Source: Mycobacterium conspicuum (GTDB taxonomy: Bacteria; Actinomycetota; Actinomycetes; Mycobacteriales; Mycobacteriaceae). Taken from it: a stretch of DNA of 64,000 bases. Below, in pieces: positions 62,984 to 64,000 of this stretch; the stretch's first letter is position 1, and every line of letters starts with the position of its first letter. Below the pieces are notes generated by a model, which did no database searches, was not told the DNA's origin, and worked only from the letters and a program-made list of their open reading frames with translations. The stretch lies in the NCBI RefSeq assembly GCF_010730195.1, contig NZ_AP022613.1, positions 3,844,001 to 3,908,000 of the forward strand. The letters run 5' to 3'. Made by a program: the position numbers and the translations under genes.

Positions 62984-63832
62984 TCAGCGACGAGCCCGCC
63001 ACGTCTCTTTGGCCTTCGTCCCTGCTCTGATATACGAGTCGGGGTAAATGTTCACGTAACCTCGCGGTTCGACTCTCCATACACTCGCGGTTGCAACGAC
63101 CGTGCGCCTCTGTTGTCCCGCGTTCGTATCCCAGTGATATCCCATAGGTAGCTCGTAATCCCATATCCACAGTGGATCACCTGTTGGGCCAGCCAATCCA
63201 TGCCTGCCACCTGCGGAAGCGGGTCTCCACGTGCCCGTCGCGGCCGATTGCCAACATCCACCACGCGCATACATGTTCCGAAATGCACTCCGGCCGTCCT
63301 CCGTGTTGAGTCTCTCGCCGTCTGCTTTCCTGTCGAAGACATGCAATGGGAGTACCCGCGGGTCGTTATAGCTGGTGCAATCGGAAGGAACTCCCGCTGC
63401 GATCATTGTTCTCAGCTCGGCGGCTGTATCGACACCATCCTGCAACGTGCGATAGACCGCCCTGTGATCAACAAAGCGTTGCAGTGGCATACAGTCCCGC
63501 TTCTCCGGCGGATCTCGCCTCGGGTCATGAAGGACAAACACCGAACCACGGCTGAGCACGTAGCATTTGTTAATAGTCAAGTCCCGGTATAGCTCGTTTG
63601 CATCAACGGGCTCAAGTATGTTGATCCGCCGCGCGCCATTTCCTTCAGCACTCAACCTCCGCGACTTGGTGCGGCGGGTAATTAAGTCGACCCCGAGCTC
63701 AGCGGCTTGCCGTCCAAGTGTGGTTCGCAAGCGCTTCTCGTAGTCGCTATCGGATGGATGGAGTACCAACCAGATCCTCGGTCTGCGGGTGGCGGACGCC
63801 CCGTGCTCGGGCCGCTGCCCACGTCGACTCAC
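62984..63832 (-). CDS. hypothetical protein of an accessory two-gene unit
   Basis: I do not recognise this 282-residue protein. It opens with a basic tail and RIWLVLHPSDSDYEKRLRTTLGRQAAELGVDLITRR, which looks like a strand-helix beginning of an alpha/beta domain. The middle has VFVLHDPRRDPPEKRDCMPLQRFVDHRAVYRTLQDG. It ends with WIWDYELPMGYHWDT and VWRVEPRGYVNIYPDSYIR. There are four Cys and many aromatic residues in the C-terminal half, and no membrane helix. The GTG start overlaps the upstream stop as GTGA, so translation is coupled. GC is visibly below the flanking core genes, suggesting transfer. Confidence 0.65.
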   Translation of the reverse strand: MSRRGQRPEHGASATRRPRIWLVLHPSDSDYEKRLRTTLGRQAAELGVDLITRRTKSRRLSAEGNGARRINILEPVDANELYRDLTINKCYVLSRGSVFVLHDPRRDPPEKRDCMPLQRFVDHRAVYRTLQDGVDTAAELRTMIAAGVPSDCTSYNDPRVLPLHVFDRKADGERLNTEDGRSAFRNMYARGGCWQSAATGTWRPASAGGRHGLAGPTGDPLWIWDYELPMGYHWDTNAGQQRRTVVATASVWRVEPRGYVNIYPDSYIRAGTKAKETWRARR

Positions 63833-64000
63833 GCCCTCGCCCGAAAGGCTACGGAGGCGGGGATCTGCACGGCCTTAAGTTCGCTCGGCTTCATGACGGC
63901 GACGCAACGCAACAAGAATCGTCGCAATTCCTCTGCATCTGCATGGTCCGACGATGGGCGCTTACTCGCAGAACTAGTTAATGTATCCGCCGGCAGTTCT
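63829..64000 (-). CDS. C-terminal end of an unrecognised upstream gene
   Basis: The last 56 codons of a minus-strand gene whose start lies beyond the window, ending ADAEELRRFLLRCVAVMKPSELKAVQIPASVAFRARA. Its TGA overlaps the next GTG (GTGA). The tail is helical and charged; no family is recognised. Confidence 0.5.
   Translation of the reverse strand, partial: ELPADTLTSSASKRPSSDHADAEELRRFLLRCVAVMKPSELKAVQIPASVAFRARA

Noticed and set aside
62802..63047. 81-codon plus-strand frame
   Set aside because: It runs straight through the intrinsic terminator stem and T-tract and has no ribosome binding site.
63718..63981. 87-codon plus-strand frame at the right edge
   Set aside because: Antisense to the coupled minus-strand gene pair, whose GTGA overlap is better evidence of coding.
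1..64000. CRISPR arrays, tRNA and rRNA genes
   Set aside because: No regularly spaced repeats and no cloverleaf or rRNA sequence were seen on reading; the 9-bp repeats are too short and unspaced.

Overview
The window is high-GC actinobacterial DNA with the conserved gene order of a slow-growing mycobacterium. Reading left to right it follows the M. tuberculosis Rv2410c-Rv2442c backbone: alpha-E protein, CP-ATP-grasp protein, rpsT, holA, comEC, comEA, then degV-family, octT, gpgP, rsfS, nadD, the VWA/MoxR pair, proA, the MscS-type channel and adenylyl-cyclase-like pair, rbsK, nadE, proB, obg, rpmA and rplU. The rich MmpL/PapA/FAAL/PKS lipid machinery, the short 4-bp gene overlaps and the GTG/TTG starts all fit a non-tuberculous Mycobacterium. 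The species cannot be fixed from the sequence alone. Comparisons with M. tuberculosis are from memory.

Region by region: (1) 1-3.6 kb is the conserved rpsT/holA block. (2) 3.6-5.1 kb is a small foreign cassette set between holA and comEC. It holds a decayed N-terminal fragment of an ECF41-type sigma factor, an ECF41-like promoter, an NmrA-like SDR oxidoreductase and a coupled membrane protein. The comEC reading frame runs across the last of these. (3) 4.9-7.5 kb is comEC/comEA. (4) 7.7-35.9 kb is a large lipid island lying where eis sits in M. tuberculosis. It contains a pair of acyl-CoA dehydrogenases, a 3689-residue bimodular PKS, and divergent papA3, mmpL10, a PE-PPE-domain acyltransferase and a fatty acyl-AMP ligase. 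This is the gene set and layout of the trehalose polyphleate (TPP) locus. It is followed by a DapB-like oxidoreductase, an mmpS-mmpL pair and a third, shorter MMPL transporter.

(5) 36.0-39.3 kb is a tightly overlapping five-gene unit (degV family, octT, gpgP, rsfS, nadD), which joins methylglucose lipopolysaccharide precursor synthesis, ribosome silencing and NAD synthesis. (6) 39.4-53.8 kb holds a methyltransferase, VWA/MoxR, proA, a cyclase/channel pair in which both partners look degenerate in their signalling residues, rbsK, a PEP-mutase-family protein, nadE, an isochorismatase-fold hydrolase and a class II sirtuin. (7) 53.8-56.7 kb is a cytochrome P450 divergent from a TetR regulator, then an OhrR-like MarR regulator coupled to a DUF5313 membrane protein.

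(8) 56.7-60.1 kb is proB, obg, rpmA and rplU with a recognisable promoter. An IS21-family element with a 5-bp target duplication sits only 13 bp upstream of the -35 box. (9) 62.6-64.0 kb is accessory DNA of visibly lower GC. It carries a probable ~230-nt structured RNA with its own promoter and a strong intrinsic terminator, and a translationally coupled pair of unrecognised genes that continues beyond the window. This last segment is the most likely place for something undescribed.
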